A stretch of DNA of 64,000 nucleotides from an uncultured Collinsella sp. (GTDB lineage: Bacteria > Actinomycetota > Coriobacteriia > Coriobacteriales > Coriobacteriaceae), in contig UQHZ01000002.1 in the NCBI GenBank assembly GCA_900541055.1, positions 96,610 through 160,609 of the forward strand, in the 5' to 3' direction. The first letter of the stretch is position 1. The number at the start of each line of letters is the position of its first letter. Positions 8,295 through 16,868 of the stretch are shown in pieces. A model generated the notes under the pieces. It did not search any database and was not told the DNA's origin. It saw nothing but the letters and a program-made list of their open reading frames with translations. Both the position numbers and the translations under genes were made by a program.

Positions 8295-9134
8295 CTATGC
8301 CTCCTCGAGCTCGAGTCGGTTATCGGCGATGTCTTGGGCGGTCGCGCGGTAGAGCTCGTCGATAAAGGCGACCTTAAAGCTTGCCGGGGCATCGGCGACA
8401 GCGGCGGCACACGTGCCGGCAACGTTGTAGACGGCGGTGCCACAGATGGCTGCCGTAAACGGATCGGCAGCGCAGGCGTACACAGCCAGCACGCCGCCCT
8501 GCGAACAACCGCAGCCGGTGATCTTGGACATGAGCGGGCTGCCGCCGTGGGACTTGGCCACCGTCGTGCCGTCGGTGATCAGGTCGACTTCGCCCGAGAC
8601 CACTACGGCTCCGCCGGTGTAGCGGGCGAGCGCCACAGCGGCATCGCGGGCGGCGTCGACCGTGTCGGTGGTATCGACACCGCGCACGCGGCTCAGATCA
8701 GCTGCCTCGCCCTCAAGACCCCACAGGCCGGCGAGTGCGATGATCTCGGAGGCGTTGCCGCGTACGATGGCGGGCTTGTACTGCTTGAGCTCGTTTACCA
8801 GCTGGGTTCGCAGGCTACCGATGCCCAGGCCCACCGGATCGAGCACCCAGGGCTTGCCGGCGTCGTGTGCCGCCTTGGCCGCGCGGGGAATCGTCTGCTC
8901 GTAGATGGGGAAGAGCGTGCCCATGTTGAGATAGATGGCGCCGCCGCCGGCAACGAGCGCCTCGCCTTCGTCGGGCAGATAGACCATGGCGGCCGAACCG
9001 CCTACGGCGAGCTGAGCATTGGCGACAAAGTCGATCGTCACCGTGTTGGTGATGGAGCCGGCCATCGGATTGGTGGCGCGAATCTCCTCCACGGCCTTGA
9101 CCACATTTTGCTTAAGCTGTTCCGAATCGATCAC
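8295..9134 (-). CDS. thiM: hydroxyethylthiazole kinase
   Basis: 279 residues from a GTG at 9134. I choose it because AAGGAGG lies eight bases upstream; a longer frame starting at 9248 would run through the attenuator and riboswitch. ThiM phosphorylates the salvaged thiazole alcohol. Visible blocks include TNTVTIDFVANAQLAVGGSA, LNMGTLFP, PWVLDPVGLG, VRGNASEI and SKITGCGCSQGG, the last being the ATP/Mg anion-hole region of ribokinase-like ThiM. First gene of thiM-(MTH1187)-thiE, preceded by a TPP riboswitch and terminator. Confidence 0.94.
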   Translation of the reverse strand: MIDSEQLKQNVVKAVEEIRATNPMAGSITNTVTIDFVANAQLAVGGSAAMVYLPDEGEALVAGGGAIYLNMGTLFPIYEQTIPRAAKAAHDAGKPWVLDPVGLGIGSLRTQLVNELKQYKPAIVRGNASEIIALAGLWGLEGEAADLSRVRGVDTTDTVDAARDAAVALARYTGGAVVVSGEVDLITDGTTVAKSHGGSPLMSKITGCGCSQGGVLAVYACAADPFTAAICGTAVYNVAGTCAAAVADAPASFKVAFIDELYRATAQDIADNRLELEEA

Positions 9135-9156
9135 TGCACATGCCTCCTTGGCATAG

Positions 9157-9187
9157 AAAAGGGGCGCTGTGCATAGACAGCGCCCCT
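9157..9187 (-). terminator. intrinsic terminator of the TPP riboswitch
   Basis: Read on the minus strand, GGGGCGCTGT, a six-base loop, ACAGCGCCCC and TTTT lie between the riboswitch aptamer and the thiM ribosome binding site. This is the expected layout for transcriptional attenuation by TPP. Confidence 0.88.
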
Positions 9188-9199
9188 GTAAAGGCGGCA

Positions 9200-9290
9200 T
9201 GCTCCCTACGCCAGCATTAACTGACAGGTTCAAAGGATTGGGCCCCATGCCCTCTCAGCCTTGTGGTTTGCACCGCCGGCACTCCCGCAT
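9200..9290 (-). promoter_or_regulatory. TPP riboswitch (THI element)
   Basis: On the minus strand the segment contains GGGAGTGCC, then GCTGAGAGGG, then TTTGAACCTGTCAG and TTAATGCTGGCGTAGGGA. These are the P1/P2 start, the conserved CUGAGA bulge, and the P4/P5 arm of TPP aptamers. It sits 5' of thiM with a terminator between, so thiamine pyrophosphate should switch the operon off. Confidence 0.93.
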
Positions 9291-9317
9291 CGAATCTGTT
9301 GTTCCCTATACTAGCGC

Positions 9318-9352
9318 ACCTGCCAAAAAGGGACAGGTTTATTTTGGCAGGT
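9318..9352. repeat. 35-bp palindromic repeat, copy 1
   Basis: ACCTGCCAAAA (9318-9328) and TTTTGGCAGGT (9342-9352) form a perfect 11-bp inverted repeat around a loop containing GGGACAGG. A near-identical element in reverse orientation lies at 61716-61749. It sits in the promoter region of the HAD gene. Confidence 0.8.
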
Positions 9353-9389
9353 CGTTACAATAGGTAGGACCGATACGAATGGGGGCCTT

Positions 9390-10298
9390 ATGATTAAACT
9401 TGTGCTGACCGATATGGACGATACGCTGATTCCAGCCGGGCATGACGGCGCCAGCGACTACGCCATCGAGGGCATTCATGCCATGCAGGCGGCGGGTCTG
9501 CACTTTGGTCCGGTTTCGGGCCGTCAGCCGTCCGCGATGGGCTGGATGTTCCGCAATTGCGTCGAGTGCTTCTCGACCGGCGCGTTCTGCAACGGCCAGG
9601 TAATGTTTGTCGACGGTCAGGCGGTCGCTTCGCGCGCGACCGACAACGCCGCCCTTATGCGCTTGGCTGACTATTTGGAGCAAGAGACCGACGATACGTA
9701 CCTGAAGGTCTACAGCCTGGGCGATGACTTTTGGGGTAACGATGCCTACTGCGTGACGAGCGACCCCGAGCGCGTACGCCGCGCCATGGAGTCGGGCGGC
9801 AACGCGTGGCTCAAGGGCGAAGAGGCCCCGTGCCGTCCTGTTGTCGATGATGCCCCGGTGTTCAAGGCGAATATCTGGAGTGCCCGTTCACGTGAGGAGC
9901 TCGTGGAGCTACGCGAGCGCGTTGCCGCCGAGGTGCCGGAGCTCTCGCTTGTGTTTCCCAACAACCGCGTGCGCCTGTTTGACATCCTTCCGGCCGGTTG
10001 GGACAAGGGCCGCGCTGCGCTGGAGCTTGCGCGCGCTTTGGACCTGACGCTCGACGAGGTGGCCGTGTTCGGTGATTCCGATAACGATCTGCCCATGATC
10101 GATGCCGTTCCCAACTCCGTTGCAGTCGCCAATGCCAACGAGGCTGTCACGGCTGCCGCGCGCTGGCATATCGGCGCTGCGGCAGACGATGCGGTTGCCG
10201 GGGCTCTGCATCAGATTGCCGCCTGTGCCGCGACGGGGGAGATGCCGCCGTTTATGCGTCAGATGGATGCGACGGGTTTCGACGTCACGAACGTCTAG
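9390..10298 (+). CDS. Cof-type HAD-IIB phosphatase
   Basis: 302 residues. Motif I is LTDMDDTLIP (nucleophile and acid/base aspartates), motif II is GPVSGRQPSAMGW, and motif IV is VFGDSDNDLPMID, all standard for Cof/YbiV HAD-IIB sugar-phosphate phosphatases with a C2 cap. Cytosolic. The substrate is probably a phosphorylated sugar or cofactor intermediate. The LysR regulator starts ten bases downstream, so the two are probably co-transcribed. The start has only a weak G-rich site upstream. Confidence 0.86.
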   Translation: MIKLVLTDMDDTLIPAGHDGASDYAIEGIHAMQAAGLHFGPVSGRQPSAMGWMFRNCVECFSTGAFCNGQVMFVDGQAVASRATDNAALMRLADYLEQETDDTYLKVYSLGDDFWGNDAYCVTSDPERVRRAMESGGNAWLKGEEAPCRPVVDDAPVFKANIWSARSREELVELRERVAAEVPELSLVFPNNRVRLFDILPAGWDKGRAALELARALDLTLDEVAVFGDSDNDLPMIDAVPNSVAVANANEAVTAAARWHIGAAADDAVAGALHQIAACAATGEMPPFMRQMDATGFDVTNV

Positions 10299-10308
10299 GG
10301 AGAAAGCT

Positions 10309-11205
10309 ATGAAGCTTCAGCAGCTCAGGTATGTCGTCAAGGTTGCCGAATGCGGCAGTATCACCGAGGCCTCGCGCCGGCTCTTTGTGTCGCAGCCTTC
10401 GATTACCGCATCGATCCGCGATCTCGAAAACGAGATGGGTGTGCACATCTTTGAGCGCACCAACAAGGGCGTCATTGTGTCCGAAGAGGGCGAGACCTTC
10501 TTGGGCTACGCGCGACAGGTGCTTGACCAGGCCGATCTGCTCGAAGGTAAGTACAAGGGCGCGTCCGAGCAGGTGCCGCACTTTAGTGTGAGTTGCCAGC
10601 ATTATTCCTTTGCCGTTAATGCGTTTGTCGATGTGATTCGTGAGTTTGATGCCGCGCGCTACGACTTTACCCTGCGCGAGGAGCAGACTCACGAGATTAT
10701 TGAGGACGTCGCGCATATGAAAAGCGAACTAGGCATCTTGTACTTGTCCGAGCACAATCGCGAGGTCATCGAGCGCATGCTGGCGGCCAACGAGCTCGTG
10801 TTCGAAGGGCTCTTCTGCGCCACGCCGCACGTTTTTGTGTGTGCTGACCATCCGCTGGCGGGCCGCTCCAGCGTGACGCTCGAAGACCTCGAGGACTACC
10901 CATTTTTGTCCTATGAGCAGGGTAGCTACAATTCGTTTTACTATTCCGAGGAGCTGACCTCGACCTTTGAGCGCCGCAAGAATATCCGCGTGCGTGACCG
11001 TGCGACGTTGTTCAACCTGGTCATGGGCCTCAACGGCTACACGGTGTGTTCGGGCGTGATCAGCCATGAACTTAACGGCCCCGGTATTATCTCCATTCCG
11101 CTCGATGTAGACGAGTACATGGAGATCGGCATTATCACACGCAAAAATACGACGCTCACGCGCTATGGACAGGCCTATATCGACGCGATTCGTCAACATA
11201 TTTAG
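10309..11205 (+). CDS. LysR-family transcriptional regulator
   Basis: 298 residues from the ATG at 10309 (AGGGAGAAAGCT upstream); an in-frame start inside the HAD gene is unlikely. The N-terminal winged helix reads MKLQQLRYVVKVAECGSITE, then RRLFVSQPSITASIRDLE. The remainder is a periplasmic-binding-like effector domain (DHPLAGRSSVTLEDLEDYPF). It immediately precedes the MetE-like gene, and the gap carries a palindrome with LysR-box geometry, so it probably controls that gene and itself. The effector is unknown. Confidence 0.88.
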   Translation: MKLQQLRYVVKVAECGSITEASRRLFVSQPSITASIRDLENEMGVHIFERTNKGVIVSEEGETFLGYARQVLDQADLLEGKYKGASEQVPHFSVSCQHYSFAVNAFVDVIREFDAARYDFTLREEQTHEIIEDVAHMKSELGILYLSEHNREVIERMLAANELVFEGLFCATPHVFVCADHPLAGRSSVTLEDLEDYPFLSYEQGSYNSFYYSEELTSTFERRKNIRVRDRATLFNLVMGLNGYTVCSGVISHELNGPGIISIPLDVDEYMEIGIITRKNTTLTRYGQAYIDAIRQHI

Positions 11206-11250
11206 CCGCTGCGTTCTGCACGGGTCAAATCTCTTTATGGCAGTCCCAAC

Positions 11251-11273
11251 TGATATAGGAAGCATCTATATCA
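11251..11273. promoter_or_regulatory. palindromic operator candidate upstream of the MetE-like gene
   Basis: TGATATAG (11251-11258), seven bases, CTATATCA (11266-11273): a perfect 8-bp inverted repeat of the T-N11-A type bound by LysR proteins. It lies between the LysR gene and the methyltransferase gene, about 90 bases before the latter's start. Confidence 0.6.
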
Positions 11274-11359
11274 AACTGTTATAAACGTATATTTTGCGAT
11301 GGCTATATGAGCGCTCATACTCTGTCCCAGTAAAGCAACCAATGCAAAGGGAGATATCT

Positions 11360-12493
11360 ATGAGTGCTTTAACCACGCTGAACGCGCCGTTTCGCGCCGA
11401 TATCGTCGGCAGTTTTCTTCGTCCTCAGGCCGTGAAGGACGCCCGTGCCGCCTACGCCGCGGGCACGCTTGATGACGACGGCCTTAAGGCCGTCGAGGAC
11501 GATGCCATTCGCGATTTGGTGGCAAAGCAGAAGGCCGCCGGCCTGCAGGTCATCACCGATGGTGAGTTTCGCCGCAGCTACTGGCACCTCGATTTTATGT
11601 GGGGCCTTAACGGCATTGAACGCCGTACCTCGCGTACGGGTTATATGTTCCACGACGAGGAGACCACAGCCGACACCGCAGTGGTAACCGGCCCCATTAG
11701 CGGCGAGAACCATCCGTTCGTCGAGCACTTTAAATTTGTCAAGGTGCTCGAGGGGGAGGGCCAGGTCGCGCGGCAAACCATTCCGGCGCCGATCCAGACG
11801 TTCTCCGAAGTCACGCTCGACCGCTGCGACGGCCAGCAGGAGAGCCTGCGCGCTGTCTATAAGACCGATGAGGAACTTGCCGACGCCATCGCAGCCGCTT
11901 ATCGCACGGTGATCGCCGACCTGTACGCAGCAGGCTGCCGCAACATCCAGTTTGATGACTGCACCTGGGGCATCTACTGCGATACTGACTTTGTGTCCAA
12001 GACCGGCATGAGCCCGGTCGACCTGCAAAAGGTAAGCGAGCTGGGCGTGGCGCTCAACAATGCCGCCATCGCGGACAAGCCCGACGATCTGGTCATCAAC
12101 ACGCATGTGTGCCGCGGCAACTACCACTCCACCTATGCCTTCGAGGGCGGCTATGACCCCATCGCGCCGTACCTGTTCGCAAACGAGGATGTCGATGCAT
12201 TTTACCTGGAGTTCGATACGCCGCGCGCCGGCGGTTTTGAGCCGCTGAAGTACGTTGCCCCCGGCAAGAAGGTCGTGCTGGGCTTGGTAACCACCAAGGC
12301 GGCAGAGCTCGAGAACGAGGATGTTATCGTCGAGCGCATCCGTGAAGCCGCAAAGTACGTGCCGCTCGAGAACCTGTATCTGTCGCCTCAGTGCGGCTTT
12401 GCCAGCTGCGAGATTGGCAACAAGCTGACCGAGGATGAGCAATGGGCAAAGATCGCGCTGGTCAAGCGCATTGCCGAGCGCGTTTGGAAATAG
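11360..12493 (+). CDS. MetE-like cobalamin-independent methyltransferase (YxjG/YxjH type)
   Basis: 377 residues from the ATG at 11360 (AAAGGGAG upstream). The length fits the single-barrel YxjG/MetE C-terminal family rather than full MetE. The zinc site is visible as THVCRGNYH (His-x-Cys) and SPQCGFAS (distal Cys), matching His641/Cys643/Cys726 of E. coli MetE. IVGSFLRP at the N-terminus and QFDDCTWGIYC are also typical. It probably methylates homocysteine or a related thiol; without the N-terminal folate barrel the methyl donor is uncertain. A LysR gene and palindrome upstream suggest regulation by methionine status. Confidence 0.88.
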   Translation: MSALTTLNAPFRADIVGSFLRPQAVKDARAAYAAGTLDDDGLKAVEDDAIRDLVAKQKAAGLQVITDGEFRRSYWHLDFMWGLNGIERRTSRTGYMFHDEETTADTAVVTGPISGENHPFVEHFKFVKVLEGEGQVARQTIPAPIQTFSEVTLDRCDGQQESLRAVYKTDEELADAIAAAYRTVIADLYAAGCRNIQFDDCTWGIYCDTDFVSKTGMSPVDLQKVSELGVALNNAAIADKPDDLVINTHVCRGNYHSTYAFEGGYDPIAPYLFANEDVDAFYLEFDTPRAGGFEPLKYVAPGKKVVLGLVTTKAAELENEDVIVERIREAAKYVPLENLYLSPQCGFASCEIGNKLTEDEQWAKIALVKRIAERVWK

Positions 12494-12615
12494 CGCTAGT
12501 GTTTGCAGGTGGCGGCGCGTGCGAGGCATAGTGTATCGCGTACAATGGTTCGGATCGTATCGTTCGGGCAGGTTATCCGATATGCCTGATCGCCCTTCCA
12601 TTCGAAAGGACATCC

Positions 12616-13950
12616 ATGTCCCAGTCCTCGACGCCCGCCGTCAGCGATGCCATCTACGACGCATCGTCGCTCGGCCGCCCGCGCATGTTCCTGCTCGGCC
12701 TACAGCACCTGTTTGCCATGTTTGGCGCCACCGTGTTGGTGCCCGTGCTCACCGGCCTCTCGGTATCGGCAACGCTTTTGTTTGCCGGCTTGGGCACGCT
12801 GCTGTTCCACTTCCTGTCGCGCGGTAAGGTGCCGGCATTTTTGGGCTCATCGTTTGCCTTTATTGCCGGTTATGCCGCAATCGCGCCCAACGGCGAGACC
12901 GAGCTTTTGCCCTACGCCTGCCTGGGCGTAGCTTGTGCCGGTCTGCTCTATCCGGTGCTGGCGGCCCTGTTCCGCGCGTTTGGCGCCAAGCGCGTTATGC
13001 GCTTCTTCCCGCCGGTGGTGACTGGCCCCATCGTCATTTCGATCGGTCTGATCCTGGCGAGCTCCGCTATTGCTAACTGCCAGACCAACTGGCTTGTGGC
13101 TGTTATTGCCGTGGCTGTGATCGTCATCTGCAACATCTGGGGCCGCGGTATGGTCAAGATCGTGCCGATTTTGCTGGGCGTTGTGGTGAGCTATGCCGTT
13201 GCGGCTGCGCTCGGCGAGGTTGATTTCTCGGGCGTTGCCGCCGCTCCGTGGGTCGGTCTGCCCATCGTGTGGGACAACACCGTGTTTGCACTCTTTGGGC
13301 CGCAGTTCGATAGCGGTCTTGCCACGACGGCCATCATCACCATCATGCCGCTGGCCTTCGCGACCATGATCGAGCATATCGGCGATATCTCTGCTATCGG
13401 TTCGACTTGCGAGCGCAACTACATTGCCGATCCCGGTCTGCATCGCACGCTGCTCGGCGACGGCCTTGCCACGATTCTGGCTTCGCTCTTTGGCGCTCCG
13501 GCCAACACTACGTATGGTGAGAACACCGGCGTGCTCGCCCTGACGCGCGTGTTCGACCCGCGCGTAATTCGAATTGCCGCGTGTTGCGCCATCGTGCTTT
13601 CGTTCTGCCCCAAGTTCGCGGCTGTCATTGCGGCCATGCCGGCGTGTGTGATCGGCGGTGTGTCGCTCGTGCTCTACGGCATGATCAGCGCTGTGGGTGT
13701 CCGCAACCTCATCGAGAACCAGGTCGATTTCCAGAACAACCGCAACGTGCTGGTTGCCGCGCTGGTGCTCGTGCTTTCGCTCGGCATCGCGTACAGCACC
13801 GCCGGCGCCATCGTGTTGGAGCTGGGCGGCGTGACCATTTCGCTGTCCGGCATTGCCGTGGGCTCACTGGTGGGCATTGTGCTCAACGCCATCCTGCCGG
13901 GTAACGACTTTGAGTTTGATGTCTCCGAGCTTGAGGAGGCTGCTGAGTAG
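12616..13950 (+). CDS. uraA: uracil permease (NCS2/UraA family)
   Basis: 444 residues with about 12-14 hydrophobic segments. NCS2 signatures include GLQHLFAMFGATVLVPVLTG in TM1, LGSSFAFIAGYA in TM3, MIEHIGDISAIG with the substrate-binding glutamate and histidine, and GAPANTTYGENTGVLALT, which is diagnostic of the uracil branch (UraA/PyrP). It is a proton-coupled inner-membrane importer. Start preceded by GAAAGGAC. A strong terminator follows. I see no PyrR-type attenuator upstream. Confidence 0.92.
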   Translation: MSQSSTPAVSDAIYDASSLGRPRMFLLGLQHLFAMFGATVLVPVLTGLSVSATLLFAGLGTLLFHFLSRGKVPAFLGSSFAFIAGYAAIAPNGETELLPYACLGVACAGLLYPVLAALFRAFGAKRVMRFFPPVVTGPIVISIGLILASSAIANCQTNWLVAVIAVAVIVICNIWGRGMVKIVPILLGVVVSYAVAAALGEVDFSGVAAAPWVGLPIVWDNTVFALFGPQFDSGLATTAIITIMPLAFATMIEHIGDISAIGSTCERNYIADPGLHRTLLGDGLATILASLFGAPANTTYGENTGVLALTRVFDPRVIRIAACCAIVLSFCPKFAAVIAAMPACVIGGVSLVLYGMISAVGVRNLIENQVDFQNNRNVLVAALVLVLSLGIAYSTAGAIVLELGGVTISLSGIAVGSLVGIVLNAILPGNDFEFDVSELEEAAE

Positions 13951-13975
13951 CAGCTGCGTTCAGCTAAAACAAGAT

Positions 13976-14013
13976 ATGGTGCCCATGCGTATATGCGTGT
14001 GGGCACCATTTTT
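13976..14013. terminator. intrinsic terminator after uracil permease
   Basis: ATGGTGCCCA (13976-13985) pairs with TGTGGGCACCAT region ending at 14009, followed by TTTTT. It lies between converging genes and overlaps the end of the esterase gene on the other strand. Confidence 0.85.
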
Positions 14014-14677
14014 AATGTGTCAGTATCCAGTGGATGCCGCGGGCCATGCGCAAGTCGGTTTGGGCAAAGTGATTGCCGGGGTTGAGCTCCAGCGTTGTTG
14101 GAATGCCGCGCTCGACGAGCAACGCTTCCATCGCGCGTGTGTCGTCGAGTACATGCCGCATCATGCGGTTGGGCGTCTTGGTTTCCTTTTTGCCGAGTGA
14201 CAGGTAGACGGCTTGCGGGCTGCCGGCAAAAGGGGCCGTGCTGGCACGGTCGACAAAGTCGGGAAACCATAGCGACCCCGATGCGCTCGCGGCGCGGTCA
14301 AAGGCGTCGGTTTGCCAGAGGGACCAGAGTGCGAAGAGGCCCGCGAGCGAGTAGCCGGCAATGCCGCGCCAGGTGGGCGGCTGAGGAAGCGACGACTCGA
14401 CCTGGGGGATTATCTGATTCAGCAGCTCATCAAGAAAATCGGCAGCTTGGCCGCCGAAAGGCTCGGCATCGCGTACGGTCCCGTCGCATGCCCAGGGGCT
14501 CAGCTCGCGATTCCAATCGAGCCCGCCAATGGTGACGAGGGCGAATGGCGGACAGTCGAGCTCTCGGCAACACTTATAAACCTCGCTGCCGTCGCCCACG
14601 ACCACAGGAAGGTAGATGACAGGCGCGCTTTCCGTATGATTCGAATAAACGGTTATCTGCTTTTGATGCGCTTCCAT
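14012..14677 (-). CDS. alpha/beta-hydrolase esterase (enterochelin-esterase-like fold)
   Basis: 221 residues. The nucleophile elbow is RGIAGYSLAGLFALW (GYSLAG), with an SGSLWFPDFVD strand after it and a C-terminal histidine in NPGNHFAQTDLR. This matches the putative esterase/Fes/IroE D-fold family. No signal peptide. The first 60 residues hold IYLPVVVGDGSEV and FALVTIGGLDWNRELSPW. Substrate unknown; family members cleave siderophore or other small esters. Stands alone, converging on the uracil permease. Confidence 0.8.
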   Translation of the reverse strand: MEAHQKQITVYSNHTESAPVIYLPVVVGDGSEVYKCCRELDCPPFALVTIGGLDWNRELSPWACDGTVRDAEPFGGQAADFLDELLNQIIPQVESSLPQPPTWRGIAGYSLAGLFALWSLWQTDAFDRAASASGSLWFPDFVDRASTAPFAGSPQAVYLSLGKKETKTPNRMMRHVLDDTRAMEALLVERGIPTTLELNPGNHFAQTDLRMARGIHWILTH

Positions 14678-14791
14678 GACGGGCTTCTCTCAGTGTTGTG
14701 ATATCGGCAGCCCCAATTGTCGCACGCCAGCGTATGCCGGTTGGGCTAGACCAAAGGCAATCTCGTGCATCCCCTGCGGACGCATATGGAA

Positions 14792-14827
14792 AACGCCACC
14801 GCCGGAGGGGAGCTCGGCGGTGGCGTT
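14792..14827 (-). terminator. terminator after surface protein copy A
   Basis: AACGCCACCGCC (14792-14803) and GGCGGTGGCGTT (14816-14827) form a 12-bp perfect stem. On the minus strand it is followed by TTTT. It lies about 60 bases after the stop of the surface gene. Confidence 0.85.
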
Positions 14828-14884
14828 GTTAAACGGTGCTGGGGCTCGGGGCCTTCGCGGGAGCTGCCATGTGCGCAGAGGCGT

Positions 14885-16597
14885 CTAAGAACGCTTACGG
14901 CTCGCCATGGTGCCTGCGGCGATAGCGGCTGTTCCCGCAAGGACGGTTGCCACGATGGCCGCACCCGAGGTGTCGCCGGTTGCCGCGAGCACGCCGGTAG
15001 TCTTGGCTTTCGTGGTTGAAGCCGCAACGGCCTTGGTCGGCTTTGAGCCCTCAGGCTTGGGGTTCTGCTTGGACTCCGCGGGCTTGCTTTCTGCGGGCTT
15101 GGTCTCCTCGGGCTTGGGGTCTTCCGGCTTGGCTACCTCGGGAGGTGCGATGGTCGTACTTTTGGCGACTGCTTTGATATGGAGGGAGTCGACCGTGGCG
15201 TCGCCCGTGCCGATGGCTTGGCCTGCCTCGTAGATGCCGTCACGGAGCTTGCGATAGTCAATGACCTTGCCGCCTTCGGGCGTCTGGATGGCGGCGTTCT
15301 CAATCTTGATGGTGCCGATTGTCTTGCCGTCAGCGCTCATGGCACGGGCAAAGATTGCCGCTGTATCTCCTTCGGCCGTTACCTTGCTGCGGATGATCGA
15401 GATGACTGCGGGTGTGACGCCCTCGCTGGTCTGGGCGATGATGCCGATGTTCTCGCCTTGGGGTTCGCGCCTCGTCTCGCCATCTTGGTTTTCGCTGTAG
15501 GGGATGGGGCCGTCGCCGTTCTCGACATAGCGGGCTATGGCCTTGACAACGGAGTCGCTGATGTAGATGTGGCCGCCCTTCTCGTTGGGTCGATCGTTTC
15601 TGGTGGAGAATGCAGCCGAAACCTCGCCTTCCGCAAACGCGTCCACGGTGGAGCCGTTCTTGACGACGATGTCGTCCTGGTAGGTGAAGAGGGCGTTGGC
15701 GCCACCGTATCTGCCTTTACTTGCACGGACTGTCACGTTTGCATGATCGAGGGTGATGCCCTTGTGGGCATAGACGCCATATTCAACACCGTTTACGTTG
15801 AGGGAGGCGTTTGTGGCTGCGAGGCTGCCCTTGGCCTCGACGGCAGCGTCTTTCTCGGAGCTTGCCTCGACCGTCCCGCCACCCTTGATGGTGAGGTTCT
15901 TGTCGGCTCCAATACCCTTGTCCTTGGTAGCCCTGGCGGTGACGGCTCCGCTGTCGTCAATCGTGATATTGCCGTTTGCCCTGATGCCATCCGATGCACC
16001 CGTGGCGTTGACGTTGCCCGAACCTTTGATAGCGAGATCACCTCCGGCATTGATGGCATCAAACCCAGTGCTCGTGGCGTTGACGGATCCGGCTCCGTCG
16101 ATGTTGATATTACCCGTGGAGAGGATAGCGTCCTCAGTAGATGTCACGCTGAGCGTGCCGCCCTCGTCGCCTTGGATATTGAGCTCGGCATTCTCGTTAG
16201 TGCCATGAGAAACGTTGATGCTTTCGATCCATTCGGCAGTGACGATGTTGGTTCCCGAGTAATTCACGTTGAGCTTGCCTGCGGCCTGGATCTCGCCGCC
16301 GTTATAGTTGTTGAGCTTCAAGTCGTCGGCGCCGTCCCACGACCAGGTACCGGCCTCGTCGCTCGCCGCGGTGTTGTACTTGTTGCCGCCGACCTTGACC
16401 CATTCCGCTGCGAGCGAGACGCTCGGCATGAGCAGCGAGCTCACCGTGAGCGCGCACACGGCGCCCGCGACGATGCGGCGCGTCACGCGGCGCCAGCTGC
16501 CGTGCGCGAGTCCTATGCGACGGCGAACGTCGGGTTCGGCAACATGGGTTCCGGCGGTAGTGTCATTGCGTTTGGGGGTCGTGAACAAGGCTGCCAT
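14885..16597 (-). CDS. LAATG-anchored beta-helix-like surface protein, copy A
   Basis: 570 residues from the ATG at 16597 (GGGAG upstream). A long basic N-region with RRVTRR leads to a hydrophobic stretch ending SVSLAAEW, a plausible extended signal peptide. Residues about 60-480 are built of short repeats of the GNINIDGAGSVNATSTG / GDLAIKGSGNVNATG type, with alternating strands and asparagines, suggesting a right-handed beta-helix like Cthe_2159 carbohydrate-binding proteins. A Pro/Lys/Glu-rich linker follows, then LAATGD, a hydrophobic span and RKRS, a sortase-type wall anchor. It is a tandem paralogue of the next gene. Ligand unknown; adhesion or glycan binding is inferred. Confidence 0.8.
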   Translation of the reverse strand: MAALFTTPKRNDTTAGTHVAEPDVRRRIGLAHGSWRRVTRRIVAGAVCALTVSSLLMPSVSLAAEWVKVGGNKYNTAASDEAGTWSWDGADDLKLNNYNGGEIQAAGKLNVNYSGTNIVTAEWIESINVSHGTNENAELNIQGDEGGTLSVTSTEDAILSTGNINIDGAGSVNATSTGFDAINAGGDLAIKGSGNVNATGASDGIRANGNITIDDSGAVTARATKDKGIGADKNLTIKGGGTVEASSEKDAAVEAKGSLAATNASLNVNGVEYGVYAHKGITLDHANVTVRASKGRYGGANALFTYQDDIVVKNGSTVDAFAEGEVSAAFSTRNDRPNEKGGHIYISDSVVKAIARYVENGDGPIPYSENQDGETRREPQGENIGIIAQTSEGVTPAVISIIRSKVTAEGDTAAIFARAMSADGKTIGTIKIENAAIQTPEGGKVIDYRKLRDGIYEAGQAIGTGDATVDSLHIKAVAKSTTIAPPEVAKPEDPKPEETKPAESKPAESKQNPKPEGSKPTKAVAASTTKAKTTGVLAATGDTSGAAIVATVLAGTAAIAAGTMASRKRS

Positions 16598-16742
16598 GGT
16601 TGCTCCCGTTCTCATAGGGCCTATACGACTAGATTCAGCGTATCTGCTGGATGTTGCCGGCGGTAGTGCCGTTTGGAGGGCAAAATGGCCAAAATGGGGG
16701 AGAAATAGGCCGCACGCCGGCGCAGGGACCGGCGCTAAAAGA

Positions 16743-16775
16743 AAAGCGCGGGGCCGCATGGCGACTCCGCGCTTT
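16743..16775 (-). terminator. duplicated permease terminator (copy A leader)
   Basis: AAAGCGCGGGG (16743-16753) and CTCCGCGCTTT (16765-16775), with a T-rich tail on the minus strand. It is the counterpart of 18782-18816, the terminator of the real permease gene, and was carried in the tandem duplication. Confidence 0.75.
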
Positions 16776-16801
16776 ATTGTTCAGCTTTTGCAGCCTTGCC
16801 T

Positions 16802-16847
16802 TTACGCTACGAAGAAGTAGACGAGGAAGGCAAGGGCCGCGATCCAC
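16802..16847 (-). pseudogene. remnant of the last 14 codons of the NCS2 permease
   Basis: Translated on the minus strand this stretch reads WIAALAFLVYFFVA and a stop, identical to the C-terminus of the permease gene whose intact end is at 18843. Homology stops abruptly before this point, and there is no permease upstream. It marks the junction of a tandem duplication that copied the permease tail, its terminator, the leader and the surface gene. Confidence 0.9.
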
Positions 16848-16868
16848 CCGTCCCGTGCGAAAAAGTGT

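Noticed and set aside
11369..12613. 414-codon minus-strand frame opposite the MetE-like gene
   Set aside because: Shadow of a strongly coding + strand gene with complete zinc motifs.
15179..16666. 495-codon + strand frame across surface gene A, and a similar 336-codon frame across gene B
   Set aside because: Shadows created by the repetitive sequence; the minus-strand proteins have signal peptide, repeats and wall anchor.
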